From contig RDOA01000027.1 of assembly GCA_011364925.1 (NCBI GenBank), forward strand, positions 1-45,828: a stretch of 45,828 bases of DNA. The letters are read 5' to 3'. Source of the stretch: Promethearchaeota archaeon (lineage in GTDB: Archaea; Asgardarchaeota; Lokiarchaeia; Sigyniarchaeales; SOKP01). This document shows positions 17,998 through 27,176 of this stretch, one piece after another. The notes beneath the pieces are model-generated. The model did not search any database. It worked only from the letters and a program-made list of their open reading frames with translations, and was not told the DNA's origin. The translations under genes were made by a program, and so were the position numbers. How positions within the stretch are numbered: position 1 is the first letter of the stretch; the number at the start of each line of letters is the position of its first letter.

Positions 17998-18402
17998 ATG
18001 ATAGGAAGTTATATTATTGTAGTTTTTTTACCGGAGAGAATAACTATTCAAGTTGGGGCTTTGGGGAATCTTGACTTCATTAGAGGATATTATTTATACG
18101 TTGGATCTGCTATGGCAAAAAAGGGCCCAAATACTTTAGAAAATAGAATTAAAAGGCATCTTTCAGAATCTAATCAAAAAAAACTCTTTTGGCATATAGA
18201 TTACTTGTTAACAAAGGGAAGTTGTAAAATTTCCAAAATATACCTAATACCTAGCACTATTCGGTTAGAGTGCACTATTTCTAACGAGATCCTAAGGGTA
18301 TCGGATAATTTCGTCAAAGATTTCGGTTCCAGTGATTGTCGATGCCCAAGTCATCTTTATTATTTCACAAAATTCACAGGGTTGGAAGAATTATCTAATT
18401 GA
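17998..18402 (+). CDS. DUF123/COG1833 GIY-YIG-like (Uri superfamily) protein
   Basis: A 134-aa protein of the DUF123 family, which is related to GIY-YIG nucleases. Visible signatures are GSYIIVVFLPE, RGYYLYVGSA (the GIY-YIG-like pair), NRIKRHL, FWHIDYLLT and SSDCRCPSHLYYF near the C-terminus. The nuclease activity of this family is not well shown. The ATG follows the stop of the cysteine-rich gene directly. Its last eight bases overlap the end of the convergent gene on the other strand. Confidence 0.8.
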   Translation: MIGSYIIVVFLPERITIQVGALGNLDFIRGYYLYVGSAMAKKGPNTLENRIKRHLSESNQKKLFWHIDYLLTKGSCKISKIYLIPSTIRLECTISNEILRVSDNFVKDFGSSDCRCPSHLYYFTKFTGLEELSN

Positions 18403-18829
18403 TTTTATCTCTGTCGATTACTTTCAATTCCATTATAATTCTTCCCCAACCACCGCACTTTAATCCGATGTCAACGCATCCGAGTCTTTTAAAACTCATC
18501 TCGTTAGGATCGACTCCAGCATGCATTAATTCGACCGCAGAATGAATTAATGTGTCAAGAACCGATAAAGCAAACATACATATTTTTTTAGGACTTAGTT
18601 TTGTAAGTAGATTACCCGTTCCATCAAAATAGATTTTGTCGCCCTTTTTGTGTTGACTATTACATCCGTGCGAATCAATAACTTCAATAACAATAGTTTT
18701 ATTCAACAAAGGTAAGGATTTTGCGAGTAAATCGAGATTATTTGGGTTATCGAGAAAAATTTTGAACTCTTCGTCTGTATATCCTAAATGTTCTTTGATA
18801 TTTTCCTTCATATCTTCGCTTAATTTCAT
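18395..18829 (-). CDS. TIGR04076-like conserved protein
   Basis: A 144-aa protein with a helical N-terminal third and a compact domain: VIDSHGCNSQHKKGDKIYF, a CMFALSVLDTL helix, and a terminal CVDIGLKCGGWGRIIMEL strand pair. The spacing of HK-x-GD and the cysteines resembles the uncharacterised TIGR04076 family, which occurs in anaerobes. I call this from memory of the pattern, and no function is known. It is convergent with and overlaps the DUF123 gene by eight bases. Confidence 0.5.
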   Translation of the reverse strand: MKLSEDMKENIKEHLGYTDEEFKIFLDNPNNLDLLAKSLPLLNKTIVIEVIDSHGCNSQHKKGDKIYFDGTGNLLTKLSPKKICMFALSVLDTLIHSAVELMHAGVDPNEMSFKRLGCVDIGLKCGGWGRIIMELKVIDRDKIN

Positions 18830-18876
18830 GTATTTTCAACTATTTTTGTGAGAGTTTAATATTAGAAATTAGGAAG

Positions 18877-19395
18877 TTATGGAATAAAAATGGATGCTCC
18901 AAGAAAAATTAAAATTAGTGAAAGAACGCAGATTATTATAATTTCAATAATAATGCCCGATCGTTTATATGTTCTCTGAGGAAGCCAAAAAAATAGCTTT
19001 TTTCTTGACCAATCAACCATTCGATGGAAGTAATAATTATCCCCCCATTTAGATTCTGGATTCTTGGATTTTCTCTTCTTTTGAATAGGTCGTAGTATAA
19101 ACCAGTCCCAAAGATCAATAACATTAGCGAATAACAAGCTTAACCAATATGGAAGAAGGAAAATAATTGTTGAGAGGATGGATAAAGCATATATGATGTA
19201 ATGCCATATGAGCCAAAACTTATCATCTTTTCGAGCTTCAGGCGTATGGTAGGTAATGACCGAGAAATCATCAACTAAGATATGAGATATAAAGGCTAGG
19301 ATAATTGTGAATATGATATTCCAAGGAAATAGTAAGAAAGCAAAGCATAAAATTTGAATTATTACCGCAACAAGGTTGTGGGTTATTGTCTCCAA
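18877..19395 (-). CDS. Membrane protein with N-terminal THN...SH..D motif
   Basis: A 172-aa protein with about four TM segments. The N-terminal THNLVA and following SHILVDD suggest a distant relation to the YdjM/DUF457 family of membrane-bound metal-dependent hydrolases, which share histidine and aspartate residues at such positions. The rest (YHRMVDWSRKK and a C-terminal TM) is not recognised. It is divergent from the SDR gene at 19528. Confidence 0.5.
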   Translation of the reverse strand: METITHNLVAVIIQILCFAFLLFPWNIIFTIILAFISHILVDDFSVITYHTPEARKDDKFWLIWHYIIYALSILSTIIFLLPYWLSLLFANVIDLWDWFILRPIQKKRKSKNPESKWGDNYYFHRMVDWSRKKLFFWLPQRTYKRSGIIIEIIIICVLSLILIFLGASIFIP

Positions 19396-19527
19396 CGTAA
19401 TCTTTACTTATTTTATTAAATTATAATCTGTATTTATTTGAATTATCTCAAATTCTTAAAATTTTTTAACTTTGCAATTCATTTTAACATAACAAATTCA
19501 AACTTAAAATTTTTGATGTGATTTGAA

Positions 19528-20472
19528 ATGGGAATGTTAGATGGAAAAAATGCCATCATAACTGGCGCTGGTCGAGGCTTAGGGAGAGAAGAAGCGTTAC
19601 TTATGGCAAAGGAAGGGTGTAATTTACTGATTAATGATCTAGGCGCAGGATTTGATGGTAAAGGGGCAGAAGCTAAAGTAGCTGACCTTGTTGCTGAGGA
19701 ATGTAGAAAATTAGGAGTTAAAGCAATTAGTAATTATGATTCAGTTACCGATTTTAATAAAACGAAAGCAATGATTGATCAAGCAGTGTCCGAATTTGGT
19801 AGACTCGATATTGTAGTGAATAACGCAGGCATCCTTAGAGATCGTATGCTTTTTAACATGAGTGAAGAGGAATTTGATGATATTATAGCTGTTCACTTAA
19901 AGGGCACATTTAATATGACTCGACACGCAGCAGCTTATTTTAGAGAAGCGGGGAAAGCTGATCCTGGCTTAAAAAATTTTGGACGCGTAATTAATACCGC
20001 TTCTGATGCTGGACTTTTGGGAAATATGGGACAGACTAATTATGGAGCCGCAAAGGCAGGAATTGCTGCATTCACAGTAATTTCCTCTATGGAATTGAAA
20101 AAGTATGCTACAGTAAACTGTGTTGTTCCCGTTGCGAGAACGAGACTTACAACTGATGCGACCCCAACCATGATTGATGTAATGAATAAACTGGATGAAT
20201 CAGGTTTTGATGTTTTTGATCCCGCTAATGTTGCTCCTATGGTTGTATTCTTGGCTTCAGAAGAAGCAAAGAAAATTTCTGGAGAAGTATTTCGTGTTGT
20301 TGGCGATCGAGTTTTCCTCTTTCAAGGTTGGCATACGCATAACCAAATAAATAATGGGGGTAAGCCCTTTACGCCACAAATTTTAGCTGAGAGAGTTAAA
20401 TCCGAATTAATGAAGGGTGCTCCTAGGAAAGAAACATTAATGGACTCAATTGGGTCATTAATAAAAATGTAG
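19528..20472 (+). CDS. Short-chain dehydrogenase/reductase (HSD17B4/FabG-like)
   Basis: An NAD(P)-dependent oxidoreductase of 314 aa. It has the cofactor motif TGAGRGLGREEA, the NNAG motif, and the catalytic Ser-Tyr-Lys set (SDAGLLGNMGQTNYGAAKAG). The insertion after the first strand (NDLGAGFDGKG) and the C-terminal extension (residues 255-314) resemble the dehydrogenase domain of peroxisomal multifunctional enzyme type 2 and its bacterial relatives, which act on 3-hydroxyacyl-CoA. A role in the acyl-CoA metabolism encoded 3 kb upstream is possible. Confidence 0.82.
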   Translation: MGMLDGKNAIITGAGRGLGREEALLMAKEGCNLLINDLGAGFDGKGAEAKVADLVAEECRKLGVKAISNYDSVTDFNKTKAMIDQAVSEFGRLDIVVNNAGILRDRMLFNMSEEEFDDIIAVHLKGTFNMTRHAAAYFREAGKADPGLKNFGRVINTASDAGLLGNMGQTNYGAAKAGIAAFTVISSMELKKYATVNCVVPVARTRLTTDATPTMIDVMNKLDESGFDVFDPANVAPMVVFLASEEAKKISGEVFRVVGDRVFLFQGWHTHNQINNGGKPFTPQILAERVKSELMKGAPRKETLMDSIGSLIKM

Positions 20473-20514
20473 TTAAAATGTCTTTCAATATCTTTAATTT
20501 TTTTTTATTATCTA

Positions 20515-20796
20515 TTATCGCTGTAATTTGTTAACGATTTCTTGAAATACATGATAAATAATTAGGATAACTTTATCGAAATCTTCATCTGATAATTCGG
20601 TGTCATTATTTTTTAGAGTATTTAAGATATAATTTAACTTGTTCAATGCGTTCTTAAGGCTTTTAGTTTCCTCAGTTATAGACGCCTTCTTCAATTCACT
20701 TTTTAAAAAGATAATTTCACTTAGAAGTAAATTTACTAATTTCTCTCTTCTTGGTTCAAATAAGTCCGAATACTGCCACTTTGTTACTTTACTCAT
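20515..20796 (-). CDS. Small helical protein
   Basis: Unknown function, 93 aa, predicted to be all alpha-helical with leucine/isoleucine heptads (LLLSEIIFLKSELKK, LNKLNYILNTLKNN). No cysteines or catalytic pattern. GGAGGTCG lies about 14 bases before the ATG, somewhat far for a ribosome site. It lies between the SDR gene (convergent) and the M20 gene (same strand, upstream). Confidence 0.45.
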   Translation of the reverse strand: MSKVTKWQYSDLFEPRREKLVNLLLSEIIFLKSELKKASITEETKSLKNALNKLNYILNTLKNNDTELSDEDFDKVILIIYHVFQEIVNKLQR

Positions 20797-20920
20797 AACT
20801 TTTCCACGACCTCCATGGTTCTTACTAAAATGAATTGAAAAGGATATTAAACTCTTAAAGAGTCCAATTTTTGCACTTTTCTAACTTTATGTATATATAA
20901 ATAAAGAGGAAAGGATAAAA

Positions 20921-22348
20921 CTACTTTTTCAGTCTTCGAAAAGGTGGTTTTAATCCATCAGGGAGTGGAGAAGTATAAATTTTATCTCTGTGCATATATT
21001 CGTGTTCTTTACATGCTTTCTCGACTAATTCTGGATTATTCATAAATTCAAGAGATGAAACAGCCAATACTTTTGCAGCGGTTAACATTCCCTTATGGCC
21101 AATACTCATTCCAGATGTGGCTACATTTTGCCAAGAATGCCCCGGAGAGCCCATTATTTCACAAGCGGTTCCAAACTCCCCAAGTGGCACTTTCCACGAC
21201 ACATCAGCAACATCCGTGCTTCCTGGAAGCACGTTACCTTCTCCTATTGGTGGGATTATTACTTTGTTCAAAGGCTGGCTGAGAATCGCTTTTGCCAATT
21301 CCATCATGTTAGGAGGGATCAACCGATAATATCCATCAAGAGAATCTTTTGGTATCGATTTTTTTAACTCGTTTGCGAAAGCTATATCTTCTTTGTTAAA
21401 TCTTGGTGCCCCAACAGTTCTCATTGAATTTGAAATTACCTCTGAAACTATGGGAGTATACATCGTATTGTACGTACCGCTTAAAAAATCGATATCCATA
21501 GTAGTTTCTGTCATCAAAGTAGCTCCTTTTGCTATGTTTACTAATCTCGCGTATAATTCTTCTACCTGATGTCGTTCTGGAGCACGAACAAAGTAGTGAA
21601 CTTCAGCTTCGGCAGGAACTACATTTGGAGCGTCACCTCCATGAGTTATAACATAGTGAAGCCTTGCGTCGGAAATCATGTGTTCCCTCATAAAGTTTGC
21701 CCCTATATTCATTAACTCTACACCATCTAACGCGCTTCTCCCATTCTGAGGGTCTCCTGCTGCGTGGGCTGTTCTTCCATGAAATTTGAACTTAACAGAA
21801 TTCATTGCTAAGCATGTCATTAAATTTAGCATGTTAAAGTTCCCAGGATGCCATGCAAGAGCTATATCTACATCGTTGAACAAGCCTTCTCGTATCATAT
21901 AACCTTTTGCGTTAAATATTTCTTCAGCAGGACACCCGTAAAATCTAATTGTCCCTTTAACGACTCCTAAATCTATCGCTTCTTTTACAGCTATTACTGC
22001 TCCTAACGATCCTGCCCCTAAAAGATTATGTCCGCAACCATGACCCGGTGCCCCTTCGTTTATTACTTCTCTATAAGGTTCTGCTTTTTGACTAAGACCC
22101 GGAAGCGCGTCATATTCTCCTAATATTCCAATTACGGGTTTTCCTTTACCATAATCTGCGTAAAATGCTGTAGGCATGTCTGCAACATTCGAATTTACTG
22201 AAAAACCTGCTTCGTCTAATGTTTTAATCAGGAGTTGTGACGATTTAAACTCTTCCAAACCCAATTCCGCAAATCCCCAGATCTGATCGCTAACATCTAT
22301 TAATATATCTTGGTTTATTTTAACGCTCTTGATTGCTTGTTTAAACAT
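20921..22348 (-). CDS. M20-family amidohydrolase, AbgB-like
   Basis: A zinc peptidase/amidohydrolase of 475 aa. It shares the features of p-aminobenzoyl-glutamate hydrolase subunit B and related amidohydrolases: GILGEYDALPGL, the metal-binding GHGCGHNLLG, AEE in CPAEEIF, the WHPG segment, and HAAGDPQNGRSALD in the dimerisation domain. The substrate is an N-acyl amino acid or peptide-like amide; AbgB-type folate-catabolite cleavage is one option, not proven. The gene stands alone. Confidence 0.82.
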   Translation of the reverse strand: MFKQAIKSVKINQDILIDVSDQIWGFAELGLEEFKSSQLLIKTLDEAGFSVNSNVADMPTAFYADYGKGKPVIGILGEYDALPGLSQKAEPYREVINEGAPGHGCGHNLLGAGSLGAVIAVKEAIDLGVVKGTIRFYGCPAEEIFNAKGYMIREGLFNDVDIALAWHPGNFNMLNLMTCLAMNSVKFKFHGRTAHAAGDPQNGRSALDGVELMNIGANFMREHMISDARLHYVITHGGDAPNVVPAEAEVHYFVRAPERHQVEELYARLVNIAKGATLMTETTMDIDFLSGTYNTMYTPIVSEVISNSMRTVGAPRFNKEDIAFANELKKSIPKDSLDGYYRLIPPNMMELAKAILSQPLNKVIIPPIGEGNVLPGSTDVADVSWKVPLGEFGTACEIMGSPGHSWQNVATSGMSIGHKGMLTAAKVLAVSSLEFMNNPELVEKACKEHEYMHRDKIYTSPLPDGLKPPFRRLKK

Positions 22349-22489
22349 GATTAATCAATATGCAAGTTGATTATATTTGAACTAAAAAATGAATGTTATT
22401 TATTATTCTTTGTTTTAAATTTTACACTTAAATACAATCAAACCATAAATATCAATTAATATACTCAAAAAATTCATCAGTGATAAAAT

Positions 22490-23530
22490 ATGAGCGAAGA
22501 AGAAATAAACATTAAAAGAGTTCAATCAACACGGGAACGATTGTATTGGATCGATCACGCGAGAGGCTTTATAATGCTTTTGTTAGTTATTACGGAGTTT
22601 CTCCCCAATACTTTCAGAGAGGCATCTGAGATCACTCGATTCTTTCTTGCGCATCCCCCTAATCAAACAATAGTTACATATATGAATTTTTACGATATTG
22701 GTGCTCCTGCGTTCATTTTTATAATGGGTTTACTTATGCCACTGTCTTTTGCACATAGAAAAGAACGAGATGGCGTCAATAAAGCCGTTAGACATATGAT
22801 TATACGATATGGGATAATCTTAGTTTTAGGTTTAGTTGTGATTCTAATAGATCATGGTGAAATGATAACAATGGTTGGAGATGTTCCTATTATTATTTGG
22901 GATGTTCTCCCAACATTAGGGTTGGTAGGACTTATAGCTTTACCATTACTTTGGTTAAAAACAAAACCTCGCGCCATTGTAGCTACTGCTATGCTAGTCT
23001 TCTACCAATTTATGCTTTTATTTGGTGGTTGGAGAGAATACGCGATCTACTCCATTCATGGCGGTATATTTGGAACTATTTTTGGATTCTCTGCAATGAT
23101 GATTTACGCAACATGTTTAGGGGATGTGCTATTACTAAATAAAGAGTATTCGGATAAAAAAAGATATCTAATTTACGCAATTGTGGGTGCTGTTGCTTTA
23201 GTTGCTGGTTTCCTACTCTGGTTGATACCGGGATGGTATCCAAATAAACGTCAGGTAACCTTAACATATATATCAATCAGTTTAGGAGCGACAATATTAT
23301 TATCGTTCATTACTATTGGCATCGATAAATTAGTTGAAAAGCCGATATTCATTTTAGACAGTTATGGGAAATCTCCGTTTGTCATTTATGTGATAGCAAT
23401 TGTCTTAGAATTTTTAATATCAGATATTATTGGATACGAGATGGATATTCTAATATTCATAATCATGATAATCGTGATGTCCGCCATTGCAATCCTGCTT
23501 GATAAGTGGGGCAAAATCATAAAGCTATAA
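22490..23530 (+). CDS. Membrane acyltransferase, HGSNAT/DUF1624-like
   Basis: An integral membrane protein of 346 aa with about ten TM segments. The start ERLYWIDHARGFIMLLLVI matches the RxxxxDxxRGxxM pattern of DUF1624/DUF5009 and heparan-alpha-glucosaminide N-acetyltransferase. The next helix pair carries GAPAFIFIMGLLMPLSFAHR. Such proteins transfer acyl groups across the membrane to sugars. The substrate here is unknown; cell-surface glycan modification would fit. A GTGAT ribosome site precedes the ATG. Confidence 0.7.
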   Translation: MSEEEINIKRVQSTRERLYWIDHARGFIMLLLVITEFLPNTFREASEITRFFLAHPPNQTIVTYMNFYDIGAPAFIFIMGLLMPLSFAHRKERDGVNKAVRHMIIRYGIILVLGLVVILIDHGEMITMVGDVPIIIWDVLPTLGLVGLIALPLLWLKTKPRAIVATAMLVFYQFMLLFGGWREYAIYSIHGGIFGTIFGFSAMMIYATCLGDVLLLNKEYSDKKRYLIYAIVGAVALVAGFLLWLIPGWYPNKRQVTLTYISISLGATILLSFITIGIDKLVEKPIFILDSYGKSPFVIYVIAIVLEFLISDIIGYEMDILIFIIMIIVMSAIAILLDKWGKIIKL

Positions 23531-23660
23531 TCTTATTTTTTTCCTTTTATGTGTACTTTTTTTTAAACTCAAAAATTCTAAACTTAAATAATATTAAATC
23601 TTAAATATCACTAACAAGATTATTCTAATAATTCTTAATATATTATTTAAGATGAGATGA

Positions 23661-24017
23661 ATGAGTGAAGGAAGGATTCAAGAGGTTCTGGAAAGTCTTA
23701 AATCGATAAAAGGAGTCCATGGAGCAGCAATTATCGAAAAATTTGGATTGATTAAAGGTAGTGCTTTACCAGGTTGGGTAGATCCAGAGGCAGTTGCCGC
23801 TATGGTTACGCTTATCTTAAAAGCTTCTCAAAGAGCAACAAAGGAACTAGAACAGGGGCAGTTTTACAACGCAATAATCGAAAGTGCTAAAGGAAGAATA
23901 TTGTTTTCTGAGATAAAAGGTAATATATTGACTATTATTGCAACTACTGATGCAAAACTGGGTATTATTAATTTGAAACTTGGCGCAGCAGTAGAAGTTC
24001 TTCGAGAGCATTTATAA
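23661..24017 (+). CDS. Roadblock/LC7 domain protein
   Basis: A 118-aa single-domain Roadblock/LC7 (longin-like) protein: IQEVLESLKSIKGVHGAAII for the first helix-strand, a central long helix, ESAKGRILFSEIKGNILTIIATTDAKLGIINLKL for the sheet, and a final helix. Roadblock proteins bind or regulate Ras-like GTPases (MglB on MglA, Ragulator on Rag) and are strongly expanded in Asgard archaea. It is a plausible partner of the small GTPase encoded at 40439-41174, although the two genes are not adjacent. Confidence 0.85.
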   Translation: MSEGRIQEVLESLKSIKGVHGAAIIEKFGLIKGSALPGWVDPEAVAAMVTLILKASQRATKELEQGQFYNAIIESAKGRILFSEIKGNILTIIATTDAKLGIINLKLGAAVEVLREHL

Positions 24018-24044
24018 GAAAGATGGTATATTCTTTACTTTTAC

Positions 24045-25499
24045 TTATTTTTTCAGTAATGCTAACATTAAATCTCTTGTCAATGTAGGATCGGCTTGTC
24101 CTTTTGTTTTAGCCATCACTCTCCCGATTAAAGCTTCCAATGCCTTAGGATTCTTGACATAATCCTGAACTATCTGAGGATTTTCTTTTATTACCTCTCG
24201 ACAGTGTTTTTTAATGATTTGTTCGTCAGATAGGCGCGTTTTACCTCTCTCTTTAATAATATGTGAAATAGATATCCCTTGCATCATATCATCTACAAAA
24301 CCTTTAGCAATTTTAGTAGTGATCTTTCCATCCCTAATATATTTAATTAAATCTTCCAAATGTTTAGGGGTAATCTTGGTTTTGTCAATTGTAGTAGTGT
24401 GTTCATTTAGCCATCCAGAAATATTATTCATTAGCCAATTACAATATTGTTTATATTCCGTAGACCCAAAAGTGGGATCAGCGTTTGCGCCTTCTTCATA
24501 GAAGTCAGCAATGCGTTTGTCTAAAACTAAATTCTCAGAATCGAATTCAGATAACATATATTCTCTACGTAGTCGTTGAGCCCTCTCATTTGGCATTTCT
24601 GGAAGATATTCCTCGACTTTTTGTACAAAATCTTCGTCAATTTCAATTGGAACAAGATCTTGTTCTGGAAAATATCGATAATCCTCTTCAAATTCCTTAG
24701 ATCGTAGCGAAATTGTAATTTTTCTTTTATCATCCCAGTGTCTTGTCTCTTGAGTTAATACTTTTCCTCGTTTAATAGCGTTTTTCTGTCTTATAATCTC
24801 GTGTCTTAACGCTCGTTCAACTTCTTTAAAACTATTAATATTTTTTACTTCGCTACGCGCGTGACCTTTAATGGAAATGTTAGCATCAACTCTAACCGAA
24901 CCCTCTAACTCTAAATTCGAGATTCCAGTGTACTGAACGATAGATTTTAATTGCTTAAGAAATTCTCTCGCTTCTTCTGGCGAACTAATTACGGGGTCAG
25001 TTACAATTTCAATCAAACATACACCAGATCGATTATAGTCAACTAAAGTAAATGGTGAAGAAGCTATACTTCCCTTATGAACTAATCGAGCAGGATCTTC
25101 TTCGAGATGAATCCTATTTAGATTAATGTCTTTTTTATGGTTATTCAATCTGATCGTGATTTTTCCCCCATCTGCAAAAGCTCTTCCTCCCGCTTTGTTA
25201 TATTGGCTAATTTGAAATCCTTTAGGTAAATCTGGGTAGTGATAATTCTTTCTAAAGAACCAAAACTGGTTATTAATATCACATTCCAAAGCTATGGCTA
25301 ATCTTGTAGCAAATTCGATTGTTTTTATATTTATTGTTGGAAGTGAGCCGGGTAAACCTAAGCATATTGGACAGACAAATGTATTAGGTTCAGCACCACG
25401 ATAATCATTACTACAACTACAAAAAAGCTTTGTTTTAAGATTAGTTAATTGGATATGGACTTCTAATCCAATAATAACTTCATGATCTTGACTATTCAG
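24045..25499 (-). CDS. gatB: Aspartyl/glutamyl-tRNA amidotransferase subunit B (CUG start inferred)
   Basis: GatB of the GatCAB complex, which converts misacylated Asp-tRNA(Asn) or Glu-tRNA(Gln) to the amide form. The GatB catalytic-fold motifs (FFRKNYHYPDLPKGFQISQY, IEIVTDP, SVRVDANIS) and the C-terminal YqeY-like tRNA-binding region are present. The first ATG (25289) would cut off about 70 conserved residues. The frame continues upstream through VIIGLEVHIQL and CPICLGLPGSLPT, which are GatB hallmarks. No ATG, GTG or TTG lies just before them. CTG at 25499 gives a normal N-terminus (484 aa) and follows GGAGG by eight bases. It directly follows the GatA stop codon. Confidence 0.88.
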   Translation of the reverse strand: MNSQDHEVIIGLEVHIQLTNLKTKLFCSCSNDYRGAEPNTFVCPICLGLPGSLPTINIKTIEFATRLAIALECDINNQFWFFRKNYHYPDLPKGFQISQYNKAGGRAFADGGKITIRLNNHKKDINLNRIHLEEDPARLVHKGSIASSPFTLVDYNRSGVCLIEIVTDPVISSPEEAREFLKQLKSIVQYTGISNLELEGSVRVDANISIKGHARSEVKNINSFKEVERALRHEIIRQKNAIKRGKVLTQETRHWDDKRKITISLRSKEFEEDYRYFPEQDLVPIEIDEDFVQKVEEYLPEMPNERAQRLRREYMLSEFDSENLVLDKRIADFYEEGANADPTFGSTEYKQYCNWLMNNISGWLNEHTTTIDKTKITPKHLEDLIKYIRDGKITTKIAKGFVDDMMQGISISHIIKERGKTRLSDEQIIKKHCREVIKENPQIVQDYVKNPKALEALIGRVMAKTKGQADPTLTRDLMLALLKK

Positions 25500-25500
25500 A

Positions 25501-26988
25501 TCATCCGCCTCCAGAATGTAGTGAGGGAGTCTTTCGAAAAATGCCTAACTCTTGTTCTAATTGATACCCGATGTTTAGAATTCCTTTCTCGTCGAAGTAA
25601 TTCCCAATTATTTGAAAACCTATTGGTAAATTGTTACTATCAAAACCACATGGGATCGAAAGAGCGGGGATTCCTGCTAAATTGATAGAACAGGTCAGAA
25701 TATCTTGAGTATACATTTCTAGAGGATCTTTAATCAATGACCCAACTTTAAATGCCGTCGATGGCATCGTCGGACACACAAGAGCGTCACACTGCTTAAA
25801 AGCTTCAACAAAATCATTTTTAATTAACGATCGCACTTTTAATGCTTTGATATAGAACATATCGTAATACCCTGCTGAAAGGGCATAAGTCCCTAAATAA
25901 ATCCTCCTTCTTACCTCAGGTCCGAAATTTTTTCCCCTTGTTCGACTTATCGTGCTATAAACATCACCAGATAGATCATCGCTCCCTTTTCCATACCTTA
26001 ACCCATCAAATCTCGCTAAATTCGAGCTTGCTTCACACATACATACTAAATAATATGTGGCAATCGTAAACTCTAAATGAGGTATTGAAATTTCAGTTGT
26101 AGTTGCTCCTAAGCTTTCCAATTTTTCGATTGATTTATAAATGGCGTTTTTTACTTCGGATTCGATCCCCTCTCCAAAAAATTCTTTAGGCACTCCAATA
26201 ACACATTTTTCAAGAGGTTTCTTCAACTCTTCTGTGTACTTATCCGCTTTAATATTCACGGATGTAGAATCAAGGGGATCCTTACCAGATATAATCTCAA
26301 GAACTAAAGCTGAATCGCGAACGCATTTTGTAATTGGTCCAATTTGATCCAAAGAATTGGCAAACGCTACTAATCCATAACGCGATACTCTACCATAAGT
26401 CGGTTTTAAACCCACAACTCCACAAAAGGCTGCTGGACATCTAATACTACCTCCAGTATCGCTACCTAACGCAAAAATAGCTTGGCCTGAAGCGACTGCG
26501 GTAGCAGATCCTCCACTCGATCCCCCAGGAACTCTTGTTAGATCCCAGGGATTATAGGTAGGACCATAGCAACTATTCTCTGTAGAACCCCCCATCGCAA
26601 ACTCATCCATATTAGTATTACCAACATGAATGGCATTTTCAGCTTCGATTAATTTCTCTATTACTGTTGCGTTGTAGGGAGGACGATAATCTTGTAAAAT
26701 TTTTGAACTGCAAGTCGTAGGAAAATCTCTAACACAAATAAGGTCTTTATTTGCTAAAGGTAAACCAAACAGTTTCCCTATTTTTTTTCCTTTTTTTAAT
26801 TGATCATCATAGTATTTTGCTTTGCTTAAACTCTTTTCAATATTAAGAGTAACAAACGAATGAAGTTGTGGCTCAACTTCATCTATCCTCTTAGAGCACG
26901 ATTCGAGAATATCTCGTATTTTAATGTTTCCATCTTTAATCTTCTCGATTAATTCGTATCCCATGTAATCATAGAGTTTAATTGACAC
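25501..26988 (-). CDS. gatA: Aspartyl/glutamyl-tRNA amidotransferase subunit A
   Basis: GatA, the amidase subunit that releases ammonia from glutamine or asparagine for GatB. The 495-aa protein has the amidase-signature Ser-cisSer-Lys set: the lysine in LANKDLI, the GGSSGGSATAVA segment, and the catalytic serine in SDTGGSIRCPAAFCG. The length is normal. GatB begins one base after the GatA stop, and the GGAGG encoding the last GatA glycines doubles as the GatB ribosome site. GatC is not seen in the window. AsnRS is encoded 1.1 kb upstream, so GatCAB is not strictly needed for Asn-tRNA. Confidence 0.93.
   Translation of the reverse strand: MSIKLYDYMGYELIEKIKDGNIKIRDILESCSKRIDEVEPQLHSFVTLNIEKSLSKAKYYDDQLKKGKKIGKLFGLPLANKDLICVRDFPTTCSSKILQDYRPPYNATVIEKLIEAENAIHVGNTNMDEFAMGGSTENSCYGPTYNPWDLTRVPGGSSGGSATAVASGQAIFALGSDTGGSIRCPAAFCGVVGLKPTYGRVSRYGLVAFANSLDQIGPITKCVRDSALVLEIISGKDPLDSTSVNIKADKYTEELKKPLEKCVIGVPKEFFGEGIESEVKNAIYKSIEKLESLGATTTEISIPHLEFTIATYYLVCMCEASSNLARFDGLRYGKGSDDLSGDVYSTISRTRGKNFGPEVRRRIYLGTYALSAGYYDMFYIKALKVRSLIKNDFVEAFKQCDALVCPTMPSTAFKVGSLIKDPLEMYTQDILTCSINLAGIPALSIPCGFDSNNLPIGFQIIGNYFDEKGILNIGYQLEQELGIFRKTPSLHSGGG
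25508..25512 (-). promoter_or_regulatory. Shine-Dalgarno for the CUG start of gatB
   Basis: GGAGG within the last codons of gatA, eight bases before CTG 25499. It is the only ribosome site near the required N-terminus of GatB. Confidence 0.5.
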
Positions 26989-27163
26989 AAAATCACTAAA
27001 AGAGAATCATTAAGAGCAGTTAATCCTTATATTTTAAACTTATAAATGCTAGTACACTAAAAACTTTACGCATTCTTCATCCTCTCTATTTTGATATTAA
27101 AGTTTAAATCTAATACTGTCTATTTTCTAGATTGATTTTTCATATAATATAGACACCAAAGTA

Positions 27164-27171
27164 AAAGGTGG
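27164..27171 (+). promoter_or_regulatory. Shine-Dalgarno before AUA start
   Basis: AAAGGTGG, five bases before ATA 27177, the first codon after an in-frame TAA. It supports initiation upstream of the first ATG. Confidence 0.45.
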
Positions 27172-27176
27172 TTTAA

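Noticed and set aside
21055-21367. Open frames opposite the M20 gene
   Set aside because: They are antisense shadows of a conserved amidohydrolase and have no ribosome sites.
25470-25503. A very short intron at the gatB start (ATGATCT/AGATCAT hairpin joining ATG to GAA GTT)
   Set aside because: The required excision would be only 20 nt, and the hairpin has no 3-nt bulges or BHB geometry. CTG with a good ribosome site explains the start better.
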